A stretch of DNA of 64,000 bases from Cyprinodon diabolis (lineage: Eukaryota > Chordata > Actinopteri > Cyprinodontiformes > Cyprinodontidae). Position numbers and translations under genes: made by a program. The notes under the pieces are model-generated. The model worked only from the letters and a program-made list of their open reading frames with translations, was not told the origin of the DNA and ran no database searches. The stretch's first letter is position 1. Each line of letters starts with the position of its first letter. The DNA lies in the NCBI GenBank assembly GCA_030533445.1, contig CM060080.1, positions 18,801,377 to 18,865,376 of the forward strand, read 5' to 3'. Of the stretch, positions 24,864 to 35,888 are shown piece by piece.

Positions 24864-26353
24864 CAGTAATTCCTAACCGGGGGCACGTGTACCCCTAGTG
24901 GTCCGCAAATGCATTGCAAGGGGTACATGAAAATATTTGATTTCTTAGGTAGTGAAATTAAATAGGGCTGGGATCTTTCTGTTCTGCTTAATGAGGTCCC
25001 AATTGAAAAAAGTTAATAACCTTTAATCAACCAAAACATATGTTTTTCTTATATGTTTAAGTTTACCTCCAGCTTTGACACACATCTGAATCAAGCAGTA
25101 GAACAGACTGGATGTAGATCAGTCTGGTTTCTGTTGGGATCCTGAGGCTTTGCCCACCAGAGGGCGCCGAGGATCCTCTTCTGTTTTCTGTTTTCTGTTA
25201 GGGACTGGGGTTACTGTTGGGATCTGGAGATCTACCATCTGTCTCCAGCAGAGAGTGCAGTGGGTCTCCTGGGCTGGAGCCTCCAGCACACCTGAAGCTC
25301 ATCAGCCCATCAAGAGACCTTCCTACATAAGCAGCAGTCAGACCTTCCTTCGACGCCGGAGTGTTGACCAAGTTTGGTTAGCGAAACCTGAGCCTCTGTT
25401 AATTAAGAGAATCCTAGTAAACTCTAGAGAGAAACTGGATTCTAACCTGCCTCTGTCTTCTTTGCTCACAGAAAACCCGACTGGAGTCTGAAGCTCTGGA
25501 TGAGCTTTGCCTGGAAACCTGCCTGCCTGCCCAAGGAAGCCAAACCTGAAGACAATCAGTCTGGATTCTCCAACCAGCTCTCAAGGGAGAGCTAGGAAAC
25601 TAATCCAAGGCCTGAATCTCACTAGCCAGAAGCTAGACGCTGCTGCTGCTGAGCTCCCTGCTGAATCCACAATCTCTGGACCCAACCGGTTCCCCCTCTC
25701 CAAAGATCTGTCAGAACCTCTCCAGGTACAAACTCAGAAAACTCACTCTGTCGAGACATCCTTGCAACTTGGCTAACCAAACTATCCCCTTCTTCAGATT
25801 ACTTTGTGAAACCGAGTCCCGGACCAGTACCAGTACCAGTTCTACTGTTAACCTGTTGTGTGCAAATCTTTATTAAACTGTTGAACTTTTACCCCTGACT
25901 CCGTGGTGTGTTCTGCGTTTGGGTTTTAGCTCCACTAAAACCCATCATGACAGTTTCAGCTGCTTTTCACACTGAGCTATTGGAGCTCACCAAAGCGAGC
26001 TCAGGTATCTTAATGAAAAGAAAGTAAAATTAAGTTAGTCTGACTATATTTTTTGTTCCTAATTCATCAAGTTTAAATGTGATTATAAGGGAGTTTCTTA
26101 GAGGAGCTAACAATTAATTATTACTAATTCATTACCAGCTTCCAGGCAACATATTAATGTAGTTTTTTTTATTTGAGATGGAAAGAATAAAATGCCTTAT
26201 AATTAAATGCTCTAATAAAAAAATTAGTAAAATAGTTTTTATTTCATAATCAGTTTTTGGACAATTATCATTACTTTTGACTAAGAGGGGAACTCATGGT
26301 AAGACAAAATACTAAAAAAGGGTACACAAGTGAAAATAGGTTGGGAAACACTG
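24864..26353 (+). mobile_element. hAT-like non-autonomous element, split by an LTR
   Basis: The left end CAGTAATTCCTAACC (24864-24878) and the right end GGTTGGGAAACACTG (26339-26353) are inverted repeats matching at 12 of 15 positions. Both are followed inward by a 'tgtacccct' block. The flanks carry a perfect 8-bp duplication, ATATAATC (24856-24863 and 26354-26361), the hallmark length for hAT insertions. Removing the nested solo LTR and its duplicated 5 bp leaves about 664 bp with no transposase, so this is a non-autonomous copy. The 79-codon frame at 26296 runs across the right end and is not a gene. Confidence 0.88.
25132..25952 (+). mobile_element. Solo LTR, type 1, nested in the hAT element
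   Basis: 821 bp, starting TGTTGGGATC and ending CATCATGACA, with a perfect 5-bp target duplication GTTTC (25127-25131 and 25953-25957). The 3' part contains 'tattaaactgttgaactttt' and 'gtgttctgcgtttgggtttt', resembling the R/U5 end of fish Ty3/gypsy-like LTRs. It is the same family as 35186-35819. Its 5' end is partly duplicated: a second TGTTGGGATC begins about 81 bp in, near 25213. No internal region survives, as expected after LTR-LTR recombination. Frames of 113 and 89 codons inside it are not independent genes. Confidence 0.88.
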
Positions 26354-26361
26354 ATATAATC

Positions 26362-27840
26362 CAAAGAGAAATCCTTGAAGTGAAGTATTTGACACCCAGA
26401 ATCACCAATCCATCCTACCCACTCAATCCTACTCAACCCTCAACTATTAAAACATTTTCTACAACTGATGTCATTGGTCATGTGACAGTATGGGACATTA
26501 ATAATAATGGTAATAACAAGCAGGATTTACCGTAGCTGTATTTTCCAGTAGCAGCTTTTTGTTCAGAATGACCTTGATAGCAAGTTTCATGATTTGGCTA
26601 AACACCTTGATTACTGAATTAGGAAAATCTGTTATAACGAATATGAAATGAAAGGCTGAGATAAATAATTAGTACCCAAACCATCTTTTGTAATGTCCGC
26701 AAGAGGCTCTTCTAGATGTGGTTTTTGCCCGTATTTCTTATGAATCAGGCACCCTCCCAATGCACCAGAAATGTGTTCATGTGAGTTTCCGGCTGGCAGA
26801 GATGGTGTGGGTGGGCGGCAGCGTCTGACTACAAATGAGAGTGAACACAATGCACAGTCTAATTCGTCACGGGCGTAATGAGCGCATCCCTGCTACTCTC
26901 CCTTAACAGCATTCAGAGGCCTGAATGCTTGCATAACCACACAAATGTTAATGTGCATTTCTCCAGCAAACCAAAACTTTAAGAAGCAGGACACAAACAA
27001 AGCATGCCATTCCACATGAGATAAATTACTTTAGAGATTACACACAAAAACAGCATGAAACTGAATTGTAGCATTTGAATTACAAGCAATAACCTAAAGT
27101 ACATTCATCCTAAAAAAAACAATGCTCAGATCCATCGTCTCTATCAAAAGCCCCCTGAGAGGAGCACAGAACATGTGGTAATTAGGAATTTGTTTTAAAA
27201 AAGATTGTACTAGCGCAATAATTGATGATCAGTGCCTTGACCCACAATAAACATCCACTTAGTTCAAGTAAAAACTACTTAACCTCCGAATAATGTATTC
27301 AAATATAGCATCCCAATCACTAAAAATCACTCCTTCATTTTATGTCCCTTTTCCGAATACTAAACACCTTTTTCTTTTATCATTTATATATAAAACACTG
27401 TTTTCTGTTTTAAACCAAATATTTATCATAAAAATAATTAAAGCTTAAAAAGACATGTCCGCTAGGATTATTTTGATTTTATATTTCTTTTCTTTCTTTC
27501 TTTATGTTTTAGCTGCTATTGTGAAAGCAAGGATAAGTAGAAAATCAGAATGCAGACATGTTTACAATAATGCAACATACACAAAAGTGGGAAAAGACTA
27601 AAACTCCTGCGATTAAAAGAGAACCCTCAGTAATTTTAATTAGGTGTATCTGACATCGCCTGACTGGTATGTTAATCCCATGAAAACTGCAAGGGCAGAA
27701 TGAGTGTGCCTCTGTCAGTGTGTTTGCTTTTAACCAAATTTGAGTCTGATTCTTTTTTTACACAGAGCTGAAAAGATTTGTGCAAACATGTTTTATGCTT
27801 TTTCAAAAGAACAAAAAAACAAATCCAGCAAACAACTTAC
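26362..27840. other. Intronic DNA 3' of the alk exon
   Basis: The GTAAGT donor of the minus-strand exon occupies 27835-27840, so intron sequence runs leftward from here. I found no next exon: no stretch encoding the expected continuation of the MAM-type region was recognised to the left. Confidence 0.6.
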
Positions 27841-28045
27841 CCTGTGATGCGCGGCAGCGTGTCAGTAGAGAAGAAGGCAACAGGTGGCTTGTCTCTCTCA
27901 ATGACCCAGACGGTGTACTGTCCACTTTGTCTGGGGTGGAAAAACACAGCCATGTCCAGGCTGCATGGCCCTTCACCTCCCCACAGCCAGGGGCTCAACA
28001 CCCAGGGGCCTCCAAAGGCTGAACTATTAACCCAGAGAAACTGAC
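27841..28045 (-). CDS. alk: Internal exon of an ALK/LTK receptor tyrosine kinase (MAM-type region)
   Basis: A 205-bp internal exon encoding about 68 residues of an extracellular receptor segment. The acceptor is a pyrimidine-rich run ending TTCTTCTAG just right of 28045, and the donor is CACAGG/GTAAGT at the low end. It enters after the first codon base and leaves after the second. The peptide starts GQFLWVNSSAFGGPW, continues VLSPWLWGGEGPCSLDMAVF, then HPRQSGQYTVWVIE. It aligns with the first MAM-type region of vertebrate ALK: G-FL--N-SA, LSPW, a single Cys followed by L, and H-QPSG-Y fall in the same order and spacing. ALK is a plasma-membrane tyrosine kinase that binds ALKAL cytokines and acts in neural and, in fish, pigment-cell development. 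The exon lacks the kinase domain, which would lie far to the left. The fish paralogue ltk is the main alternative. The flanking frame of 100 codons simply runs through both splice sites. Confidence 0.72.
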
Positions 28046-30755
28046 CTAGAAGAAATTGAAAAACAAAGTGGTTCAGGATGAAAACTTTTTCAGAGAACAA
28101 AGTCTTACTGAGAAAATGAAATAAAGCATCAAGAAGCATTTATCTTCTTCCTGATAAAGCTGCTCTGAATTTACATGGAGTATAGCACAAAATAGGTAAG
28201 GAACTCGCTTACAGTGGTACTTGAATAAAACTGTATCAAATAAAATCCTTTTGAAAATGAACAGCCAACATATCCAATGCTCTGACAAGAAGACATAAAA
28301 AAACGGATATATTTCAGGTTAAAAGAAAAAAAAAAATTACAAACCAAATCTAGTTAGAATCACTCCGGGTAATGGAAATATGAAAAAGAAAAGCAAATTA
28401 TTTAAGGAAAGCTTTCACGGCAGAAAGTTGATGAAATGTTAAAACTATATTCAGCTCATTGATGACATAATAAACAGCAACACTAAAACATCTTAGTTGC
28501 TGTTATGGTTAAGGAAATGTGCTGCTGCATTATGGGTAAATTTGGTGCAAGTTTGGCACAACTTTCCCCTCCAGCACTGTGATTAATCCAGTCTTCTTTA
28601 TATAGGACAGTCTTATCAGTCTTACCAGACTGACCCAAACTCTGTATAGTCAGTCTGGTTAAAAATAATGCCGAGCAGATAATTGCTCTGCAGTTTTTCT
28701 GATGAGAGGAATTCCAAAACACACAAAACAGAAAACGAAAACCTATGTTGCATGAATCACTTTCTTTTTACCATGATGCTGTAGTTCATCCCTGTAAGTG
28801 TATGAAGGTCATGAGAGGCAATAAAAAACAGATTTATTCTCTTCAGCAGGGGGTTGATGTATTTCTTCTGTTTTTATGTCGTCTCTATTTCTCCACCAGG
28901 TGACTGTATTTTCTACTCTGGATAATGGAAATGTGAGCTTTAATAGTATTAAATTATTAGAAACAGTATAGAAACAAACTTTGGCCTTTTGTGGGATAAG
29001 GTTTGCCTTTTGGTACTTGATTGAAAAAATAACATTTCTGTAAATTAGTATTCAAGGGGTATACTTCTCTTTGGTATGGCTAACCTTATCCAAAAAGAAC
29101 AAAAAATGTGTTTTTATGGAGAGGCTGCTCATTAAGACTATCTTCCTTGAAACAGAAACTCCTCTGCATTAAAAGGAACATAAATAAGCTCTAAAATATC
29201 TGGTTGTTTTCTAAAAATCTGTTACAGTCTACCTCTCTTTTTGACGACAATTGGGTTAAGATAGCAGTGATTGTTGGGTCTTGTGGGATACCTCAAGGCT
29301 TTGCTTGGCACCACGTTTTTCTCACGTTTTACTTCCTTTAGAATGCAGGAGTTATAGAAATAACCACCTGCATTATGAATGTTCCATGTTATGTGAGACA
29401 TGAAACTACCAAACAAAAAAAAAATAAATAAATAAATCAGACTTTATTACAAGGCAAACATTTTAAAATTCAACTACTGTATGTTGTTGGTAAACTGACA
29501 AACATCTTTATCAGTCTGGCATTAAATCTAGGCGTTATGTAATAATTAAAAAAATTTCTCTGCAGCAAGATGTAATTGGAACACTGATTGTTTTATTTTC
29601 ACATTGGGTGACAGTTTTTTCAGGGTTATCAAAAAATAGATCATGTTGCTCTTTTCCTTTTTACATTATTTACTTTAAGTGGGACCGATTATATGTTGGT
29701 TTGTAACTTTTATACTGAGGGCCTTCATTTGTAGGCTATTGTTATGGGTACCTCTAAAACACATAAACTGTTCAGTTTAAGAACAAAAGTAAAAAGTAAA
29801 ATTGTAGATTTCATCAGTTCAATGCTAATTATTTTTTTGTCTCTTAACCATTAAGCTCTCTCCTTCTTTTTAACATAAGTATAGCACTAGTGCACCAGCC
29901 AAAGATATTCACCCAAATATGCTTTTTAAAAATAATGAATATATTGAATTAAAGGCATTAAAAATAGTTATGTTTTTTGTGTTGTTGTTTGTTTTTATCA
30001 CTTAAATTACTGTAATGGCTTTTTGCCAGCTCTGACAAATCAAATTTAGACTTTACTCATAATATGTAAATTTTGGCTGGAAGAAATTGCAGGTTTAAAA
30101 ATAGAAAACTAAAATCACTCATTCTTAGAGCTAGCTGTGGTGAATATTACAGTTCTTGCTCTACAATTCAGGAGATAAATCATTCCAGCTTGTAGTATCA
30201 GGAATTTTGAATTAACTTCCGCTTGTTGGATCCCAACATTTATAGTCCAATAATTATATATTTATCATATATTATAAGTTTATTAAATTTGCTTCCTGAA
30301 AACTGTTAATTTTATTTTACTGAGATTTCAATTAATGATTATGTGGTATAGCTAAGCTCTTCAAATCTTGAAAACCAAGTCCAGTGGATATTTTTTAATT
30401 TATATTTTTTGAATTTTTACGGAAAGCTAAACTCTATGTATTTTCTAACAGTCTTGTATATCTTCAATGACTTTTCTCAGTAATTGCTGCTGCTCATAAA
30501 GTGTCTGAAAGCTGTACAAAATGAAATTTGTTGTATATACACTCTGTGTATACAAAATGAAAATAAAAGTTGCCAAAGTAAGTCTAAGTCTAATTGTTTA
30601 CCAGTATAAATGATAAGCTGTTGATTCTGTTATTGCAGCACAGTGTGTTTTCATTTCATCATCCAAAGTTTAACTGAAACTCTCTGTTGTATTTCGGGGG
30701 AATTATTTAGTTTAGATGTCCATCAACAAAATGGAAAAAGAGGAGGGTGAAGTTA
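28046..30755. other. Intronic DNA 5' of the alk exon
   Basis: A+T-rich, with no second exon recognised. The stretch around 30440-30590, with 'acaaaatgaaatttgttgt' and 'gaaaataaaagttgcc', resembles the 3' tail of fish LINEs but is too short for a firm call. Confidence 0.5.
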
Positions 30756-31044
30756 CAGAAAAGTAGTGATGTTATGAGATGAGCCGAGGCTTCGAGGCGT
30801 GTGTCGAGTAATGGAGGGGCGTTTCCCCGAAGCGCGTGTCGAGGCGTGATTCATTTAGAAGAGGGGCCAAAATTGATGACATCCGAGGCCTCGTTACCGT
30901 GATACCACGTGACAGCTTCGGAAAGTGGTTCAGAACACGCAAGAATTTTGAAAGGCATCTAAACAGCCTCAGTGTTCAGTCAAGATGTGGGAGTTTGGAG
31001 GAGAGATGCTCTCAGCTGGAAAAAGTTTGGATAGATTTTAATAA

Positions 31045-31072
31045 TAGATTGGTTGGAAAAACAACCAATCTA
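31045..31072. repeat. Hairpin, 11-bp arms
   Basis: TAGATTGGTTG at 31045-31055 and CAACCAATCTA at 31062-31072 are perfectly complementary with a 6-base loop, inside the hAT-like element. Confidence 0.6.
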
Positions 31073-31194
31073 GTTGCTAATTTGGTTAGAATAAACAATG
31101 TAATGATCAAAATTTGAGCAAACCACCGGACAAAGCCTGCGTTAACACGTCAGTGTTAAGAAATATTTTCTACTGGATTGGACTATCTACATAG

Positions 31195-31262
31195 GTGGCG
31201 TCAGCTGCAAGAGTCAGGCTCCCGCTCTAGAGGTTGATGGTTCAAGACCTGTCTTTGACTTT
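31195..31262 (+). repeat. tRNA-derived SINE head (fragment)
   Basis: 'ggtggcgtcagctgcaagag' resembles an A box and 'gatggttcaagacc' resembles a B box (GGTTCAANNCC), with spacing like a tRNA-derived pol III promoter. It lies inside the 30764-32377 element. No SINE body or tail was traced. It is not a functional tRNA gene: no acceptor-stem pairing is evident. Confidence 0.4.
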
Positions 31263-31660
31263 TGAAAATTTCGATTAAACTTAATTATTTTGGCTGATGA
31301 GACTAATTTGCATTGTTTTGCCCAAGTAAAAATATAGATTGGGTAAATTAGGTCGGTGCAGCCAAAAGATTGGTTGAACACAACTTCCAACCTGATTAAA
31401 ACCAAAAAACGTGGAAAAACTATCATGTTTGAATAAAAATGACTAACACCTTTCATTTTGCTCATCATTACCCAATTTGCACAAACACTGATAGTGTCTG
31501 CTTGAGTTTATTTCACTAAAATGGCAGAAAAACGGTCCACCTTAAATTATTGTTCTAAGATATTTTACACTTAAAAAAACTTACAAAAGATTTTATTATA
31601 CACACCCACCATTAATAATTTCAAGGGAACTTAAAAGGGGGAAAAAAGAAAAACAGTTGC

Positions 31661-31678
31661 AAAAAAAAAAAAAAAAAA
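31661..31678 (+). repeat. Poly-A tract, 18 bases
   Basis: A run of 18 A inside the hAT-like element. It could be the tail of a retroposed insert within it, since the text to its left is also A-rich. Confidence 0.8.
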
Positions 31679-32843
31679 TCACAGATTTTATTACAAACTG
31701 TAGTTCTGCACTCCACCAGTAGGTGGTGACATATGGGAAAATTATCCTGCCATAATGCAAGAGCACATAATTTCAATTTGAGAAAAGAATTTCATCTTCT
31801 TGCACTCAAAACTTATAATGCTCACACTCAAAACATGCGCTCTCTCTCAAATATTTTCTCTTCTCTCTCAAATCTTTGTTTCTTCTCTCAGATTTAATGC
31901 TTCTTGCACAGATATTTTCTCCTCTCGCTTGCCTCCTTCTCTTCGCGCACAAACCACGCTCTGCACGAATCTCAGTTACGCTCGCAAACCCGTAGGCTCT
32001 GTTTGCGGATTTTTTCTGCTCTCTCTCGGATTGCACTTGGATCGTCGCCTGGCAACCATTCCAGCCAATAGAACGACAGCCTGGGAAAGGGTGCGCTTGT
32101 TTAACCCTACTGAGTGTGCCTGTGCTGCTACGCCATTTTACAGTAGTTTTGTGGCTCGATTCAGCAAAGTTCAGCACTTATGGATAACCCAAACAATTCT
32201 GAATTAAGTAATTTTAAACAATTAGTGGTTTGTTATGTACAAAAGCAAAGAACCGACATGGTAGGATAATTCTCCCATAGTGACATGTTCACATGGAGCC
32301 TCATGAACTGTGGGGATCGTTGAAGCAATTTGGCCAAACGGCTCAATGCCTCATGAGGCTTCATCTCACCATCACTACAGAAAAGTATTTACTTGCTTTG
32401 ATCTATTCTCACTTCAGTTAGATCAAGGATAAAAAAGAAATACCTCTAAAACAACTAATAGAGTTTAATAGATTTAGGACATTCAGATACTTGGTTAAAA
32501 TAAAGGATAAAAAAAAAACATTTCTGAGGAACATGCAATTAACTAGAATTGATTATAACCCTCCATACATACTGTAGCATCACATATAAGAAGGCTGAAA
32601 GTAAATATATAAAAGATGCTGACCTTGACTAGAATCTTAACTTGTGGTATTTTGCTTTAGATCAACTTTTTTTCCCTTTTTGGCTCTGTCTGATCTAATC
32701 AGTTTTCTTTTTTCAGTTCACCGGAGCCCAGTAAATAATAATAATCATCTTAAAAACAAGATTTTCTCAAGAGTGCAACTTCATCCAAGGACTAGATGAA
32801 CATGCAAGATGCTGCATTTTTAAGAAATGATGAAAAACAAAAA

Positions 32844-32972
32844 TGCCCTGCGAAGGACTGGCGACCTGTCCAGGGTGGACCCCGTCTCTCGCCCGTAGAC
32901 AGCTGGAGATAGGCACCAGCACCCCTCGCAACCCCGCTTCGGATAGGCGTGACAGAAAATGGATGGATGGAA
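32844..32972 (+). repeat. Fish retroposon 3' tail ending in (ATGG)n
   Basis: Contains 'gcgaaggactggcgacctgt', 'gtagacagctggagatagg' and 'agaaaatggatggatgg'. This block is a widespread fish repeat end, usually the tail of SINE or LINE copies with ATGG units. A diverged partner in the opposite orientation lies at 61806-61895 and starts with TCCATCCATCC. Confidence 0.7.
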
Positions 32973-33383
32973 AAAAAAAATCTTTGATGAAACACAGTTA
33001 AACATGGAATGAGCAAACTTAATACGATGGGTAAAGCTAGTTTTTATGAAAAACATCTTGAGACACAAAATGCTGACATATTTAGCAGCTCCTTTCTTTA
33101 AAAGTTCGGCCTGCCACTTTTGATGAAAACCCAGATTTTGACAGCCGGTAATTCTGAACGACCCTCCTCCAATGATCATAAAGCTATAGTAAGACCTTCC
33201 ACACATTAATCCGGCGGGTTTTGCTGCAGGAGTATGTTTAGCTTCCTTAGACAGAGAATTTTCTGCTTTAATCAACAAAACTTGCCCTGTGTGTGGTCGA
33301 TCAAGTTTTGACCACAAACTACATTTTTTTCTCCCCTGATATCTAAAGTAATAACTGATCACTTAGAGAGGTGCTTAACCATG

Positions 33384-33540
33384 AGGCGTGCGTCGGTGAC
33401 ACAGTGGTTAACGCACATGACCCATGTCTAGATTCCTTAGTCCTCAATGTGGCCAATCCTGATTTGAGAAAAAAAATCCCAACAAAACAAGCCAATAGTG
33501 CCTTAAAAAAAGAAGAAAGAAACAGCTGAACTACAAACAG
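33384..33540 (+). repeat. tRNA-derived SINE (degraded)
   Basis: The head 'gtcggtgacacagtggttaac' near 33390 resembles the A-box region of tRNA-derived fish SINEs. It is followed by 'attccttagtcctcaatgtgg' and a tail with 'ccaatagtgccttaaaaaaa'. The B box is eroded. Confidence 0.55.
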
Positions 33541-35185
33541 ACAAACAGGCACAATAATTCACTTTTAGGCCTGATGAGCACTTGAACTGAAACACTGTGC
33601 CAACAATAACATCCTTTAGAATGGACATTGCTACTAGGAGAAGATGAATTAAATTATATTATTTCAACTCAACTCCTAATAATAATAATGAATTTAAAAA
33701 GATTAATGTTTTTTTTTATTTTCTTAACTGAAGTTCTGACCACAGCTCAAAATCTGATATTGTACTATTTGTTTATCACAGCTTTACAAATATGTTTGGA
33801 AAGGCCACAAAAGTCTGATTAGTGCAACTCTACTGTTAACATCTTTTTCTGTAAAGTTTTATCTTCGGTGGTTCTAATTAGTCAATATTACCCTGTTGGA
33901 TATTTGAAAACATCCTGCTGTTTAGTCCTACTGTTTCCAAACTGTGAACGCCTTTTGTAAAATTTCTTTAAATGTCTAATCTTTCTTACATGTTAATCAG
34001 TGGTAAGATCATAATTTGACAAGCAGTTTTAAGGGAAAGTCAGAGAATGTCATTATAAAAACAGAAGCCCCAGAAGTAATCAGTAAAGTTCTTCCCTTTT
34101 TTCTGAAAGTGTTGTTTCCACTTTCATCCTTGTCTGATAACAAGCATGTTTCTTTATCCTGAGAGGTTCTGAATAACTTCATAAATTCGGGAGGGCTTAA
34201 ATTGGAGCGCTCCAGTTAAGCCTAATTTGCATGCTTCTAACAGAGAATCAAGACTGCCTGGTTAAGGCTGTAGAGTATTAGGGCTGAATGCATCTTTTCC
34301 ACAGCCAGTAGCAATTTGATATGAAGGTTTTTAAGACTCAGCCATGGGGGGAACTTTGGCCTGAGGGCAAAGACCCATTAACTCTTGTGTTCCAGTTTTA
34401 ACAAAGAGAGGAAACACTTGGTTGGGAGCAATTACCTGAGGGTACAATTTTTAATGGCGAACTGCTGAGCGAATTATGTGATTCCATTAGTAGATTTTTG
34501 CTCAGGGTCTACCTTTGGTTACTGCTGCATACAGTATGCAGGCTCACTGTGTTTGTTTGCATGATCACATATAGAGCCTGCTATCTCTCCAAACTATCTC
34601 TGCTGATTAGTATGTCAATCAGCAATCAAGAGTCTTTATTTTCATTATGGCTCTAGCTCTAGCTCAGAATGTACATTTATTGGACATGGACATAATTTAA
34701 ACACTCTCTAGAGGAATAAAAACCCTTAAAGGTGTTTGGAAATTCTTTATGAAATCAGACATAAAAAAAGAAAACTAAAACTAACATTTAGAATCAAGAC
34801 TCTACATTCTTGATAAAAAAAAAAAGAGATAAACACTTAAACTGATAAGGCACATGAAGTTGAACACTTATAGCAGCTGAAAAACATTCCTAAAGAGAAG
34901 GAAGAAATATGTACGTGACAATGTAGAATGTACATAGGGATATTTTTCATGAGGACAGTTGAGTATCTACAGGGTGGTGACTTTGGGAATGTTTGGAAAG
35001 TGTTTTTGTTCACTATAACCTCCTTGGTCTTGCTGGTGTTCATGATTATACTATTCCCGGAGCAACACTGTGTCATATTGTGAACCTCCTATCTGTAAAT
35101 AATATCATCATTGTACATATGAGAAGCACCACACTGGTTTCATTGGCAAACTTCATAGTTTGTGTTGTGGATGGCAAAGCAGTAC
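33541..35185. other. Non-coding DNA
   Basis: No recognisable gene or named repeat. The 87-codon frame at 34993 overlaps the start of the solo LTR and is not protein-like. Confidence 0.5.
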
Positions 35186-35819
35186 TGTTGGGATCTGGAG
35201 CCTTGTCTACCTTTCTCCACCAGAGGGCGCCTGAGATCTTCCTCCTGAGGGCGTGAGCTGACTTCTACACACCTGTTTCCCATCTGCTCATCATGAGGCC
35301 TTCTTAAGGAGGAGGAGGCTGACACTTCCCTGCCAGAGTGTTTGCCAGTAATGGTATCAGCAAAACCTGAGCCAGCTTCTCTGATCTGTTTCTCTGATTT
35401 TTGTGAACTAGTCTGACCCTGTGTTCTTCTGCCTCTCAGATCCTGACTTATCTGGATATCAGTCAAATCCTGGAGAAAACAATTGCTGCCTGGAACCTGC
35501 CTGTCTGCCCTCCGCCTCAGCTTCCGTCTCTGCCTCTGCCCTCAGCCTGCCGAGCAGCCTCTGGACCCACAAGGTTCCCCCCTGCTGATCTGAATACCCT
35601 CTGAGCAGGTATTAATCCAAGCCACCGTTAAACTGCAAGTTCCCTGGATCCACTCTAACCGATCTATCCTCCTCTAGTGGCTTCCCTCCCGTGACCAGTC
35701 TGACAAGCCAAGACCCTGTTCACATTTCACTGTACACTTTGTAAATAAACCATTAAACTTTTTTCCTGTCTGCTGAGTGTTTCTGCATGTGGGTTAGACG
35801 CTTAGACCCCAACATGACA
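35186..35819 (+). mobile_element. Solo LTR, type 1, second copy
   Basis: 634 bp, starting TGTTGGGATCTGGAG and ending CCCAACATGACA, flanked by a perfect 5-bp duplication AGTAC (35181-35185 and 35820-35824). It shares with 25132-25952 the 5' words 'tgttgggatc' and 'ccaccagagggcgcc', a 'tctggaccca' block, 'gcctggaa..cctgcc' and a 3' part containing 'taaaccattaaactttt'. It lacks the extra 5' duplication of the other copy. No internal retroelement sequence remains. The 108-codon minus-strand frame here is a shadow. Confidence 0.88.
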
Positions 35820-35820
35820 A

Positions 35821-35888
35821 GTACACCCGCTGGCGGGTAAGTACAACCGGGTCAGTTTTCCTAGGTACAACCGGGTCTGTTGTGCTGG
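35821..35888 (+). repeat. Short tandem repeat, about 24-bp unit
   Basis: GTACAACCGGGTC occurs at 35841 and 35865, and a related GTACACCCGCTGG at 35821. These are three imperfect units beginning at the edge of the solo LTR's target duplication. Confidence 0.6.

Larger units (their letters stand above)
30764..32377 (+). mobile_element. hAT-like element with perfect 8-bp duplication
   Basis: 1614 bp, starting TAGTGATG and ending CATCACTA. The flanks carry a perfect 8-bp duplication, CAGAAAAG (30756-30763 and 32378-32385). Beyond the first 8 bp the ends remain similar but with gaps: both have 'gagatga' and then 'gaggct..gaggc'. The left end carries clustered CGAGGC/CGAAGC motifs (30782-30845), the kind of subterminal repeat hAT transposases bind. 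No transposase is recognisable. The 93-codon frame at 30836 resembles nothing I know, and the 135- and 123-codon antiparallel frames near 31.8-32.2 kb lie in a CT-rich tract. It looks non-autonomous and has captured or grown other material, including a tRNA-like piece at 31195-31262. Confidence 0.88.

Noticed and set aside
25150..25776. Two plus-strand frames of 113 and 89 codons
   Set aside because: Lie wholly inside the solo LTR 25132-25952 and have no protein similarity.
31800..32207. 135-codon plus and 123-codon minus frames as genes
   Set aside because: Antiparallel in a CT-rich low-complexity block of a hAT-like element; no known domain. Kept only as a finding.
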